A stretch of 64,000 nucleotides of DNA from Trochalopteron elliotii (lineage: Eukaryota > Chordata > Aves > Passeriformes > Leiothrichidae). Made by a program: the position numbers and the translations under genes. The DNA is taken from the NCBI GenBank assembly GCA_024734555.1, contig JANPWX010000477.1, positions 341,783 through 405,782 on the forward strand. Reading direction: 5' to 3'. Shown one piece after another: positions 62,901 through 64,000 of the stretch (its first letter is position 1; the number at the start of each line of letters is the position of its first letter). The notes under the pieces were generated by a model, which was given only the letters and a program-made list of their open reading frames with translations, was not told the DNA's origin and did no database searches.

Positions 62901-64000
62901 GATGACAATGGTGAGATTTTGCTTTTCAGCATGTATCTGTTGATTGTCAGTGTTACAAGCTCCAAGGTGGTGAGAAGCCTGGAATGTGTTTTCCTCGTTG
63001 TCATCACCTCCACCTCTATCTGTTCAAGCATCATAGCCTGTTCTTAAATAAACTCACTCTTCCTTTCCCTTTGGCTTAGTCCTTCTCTTGTTTATGCAAG
63101 TTCCTTCTCTATTTTGTTTTGCTTTGTTTTTTTTTTTTTCCTCTTTCAAGAGCCAAGTTTTCTTTTGGAGTGTCATCTCTGACAAACTCACAGGAACATA
63201 CCTGCTGCCAGGGCTTCTCCTTGCTCCCATCTCCTCCTCATGACTGTTCCTCATGATCTCATTCCTTCCCAGCTACTATCTGCCTATTTACTGTTTTTCT
63301 TCTCTTGGACCCAGTGCAGTGTCCTTGGGGAATAATAAGATTGCAGTCTACATTTTCAGATGTTTTCACTTATTTTTGGGTACCATCTTAAAAATAATCT
63401 TTCTCTGTGCTTTTGGAAAGGGCTGTGAATAGAGGGCTCACACCATATTCAATGGAGTTAAGGTAAGAAACAGCACAAGGAGGATGAGAATATTCCTCTT
63501 TTCATTCTTTTCCTGCTTTATTCACTTGGTTCCAGAAAATAGAAAAATTTCTATTGTTAGTCCTTGTAGGGAGGTCACATCAGAAAAACACAATGGTGCT
63601 TTTGGTATTTTGCCCTACAAAGAGTGTTTCTTGAAAACTGCCAGTGTCAGCTGCTTTTCCTCATGGAGGAAGGATCTCTCAGCACACAACAATGTAATGT
63701 GGCATTAAAAACCTTCATAAAACACCGAGCTTCCAGCAAACCTGAAATAATACTCTTCCACCTCTTGGGAGTGGAACAAGCACTATTAATGCATCAGGAG
63801 ACCAATGCTGTGAAATTTGCTGGGTTTAATCAGCCCAGAGAGCAGATTCCTACTTTGTCAGAGCTCAGATTCAGCTGCAGAAAAAAAATGCAAAACTCTC
63901 ACAAATGAAACAAAATTCTTTAATTCTATCCTCAGAAATATAAACATGTATTTAGATAGTTAGTTCTATTTTAAGATAGTTTTTCCATCTCATTGGATAA
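59986..64000. other. PTCHD4: PTCHD4 intron sequence to the window end
   Basis: No exon was recognised, so the upstream PTCHD4 exons lie beyond 64000. The segment 62240-63260 is less AT-rich and holds a 141-codon minus-strand frame (62609-63034) with no identifiable domain, plus T14 (62636-62649) and T13 (63127-63139). No CR1 motif could be placed there. Confidence 0.5.

Noticed and set aside
62609..63034. 141-codon minus-strand frame
   Set aside because: No domain found, low-complexity Lys-rich end encoded by a T-tract, and no resemblance to the missing PTCHD4 exons.

Overview
The window looks like bird nuclear DNA. It is AT-rich, gene-poor, has no operons, and is dotted with CR1 LINE fragments. 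These carry the diagnostic avian CR1 3' end: the motif read as 'CCAACCCAAACCATTCTATG' on the sense strand, or its complement, plus short ATTCTRTG-type terminal repeats. No mammalian Alu, L1 or B elements were seen. I cannot assign a species.

Only one protein-coding feature is well supported: the intact, large terminal exon of PTCHD4 (patched domain-containing protein 4) on the minus strand, 31742-33375. It encodes the last 543 residues: the end of the sterol-sensing domain, the second extracellular loop, TM7-TM12, and a basic cytoplasmic tail ending in a PDZ-ligand-like T-A-V. A good splice acceptor lies at 33376-33377. The upstream coding exons were not found between 33376 and 64000, so the right half of the window is best read as PTCHD4's preceding intron, more than 30.6 kb long.

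The left half (1-31741) is downstream of PTCHD4. It would contain the 3' UTR and then intergenic sequence with no recognisable gene. It holds CR1 fragments at 2331-3160, 14705-14914, 20289-20855 and 27549-27756, a striking hairpin with perfect 28-bp arms at 21968-22068, and a TAATTA/AP-1 cluster near 17.7 kb.

The intron half holds CR1 pieces at 35.4, 37.2, 38.5, 47.0, 47.4-48.1 (a decayed ORF2 fragment), 49.9-50.4 and 59.7-60.0 kb. The last has a private (ATGGA)7 expansion inside it. There is also a 9-to-8-bp minisatellite at 43.07 kb, (ATCA)7 at 44.48 kb and a 42-A tract at 56.0 kb directly after AATAAA. Most other open reading frames are short, unrelated to known proteins, and typical of chance frames in AT-rich noncoding DNA.

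I found no convincing new biological system. The most useful leads are the long perfect hairpin, the repeat expansion inside a CR1, and a few candidate regulatory stretches that need cross-species alignment.
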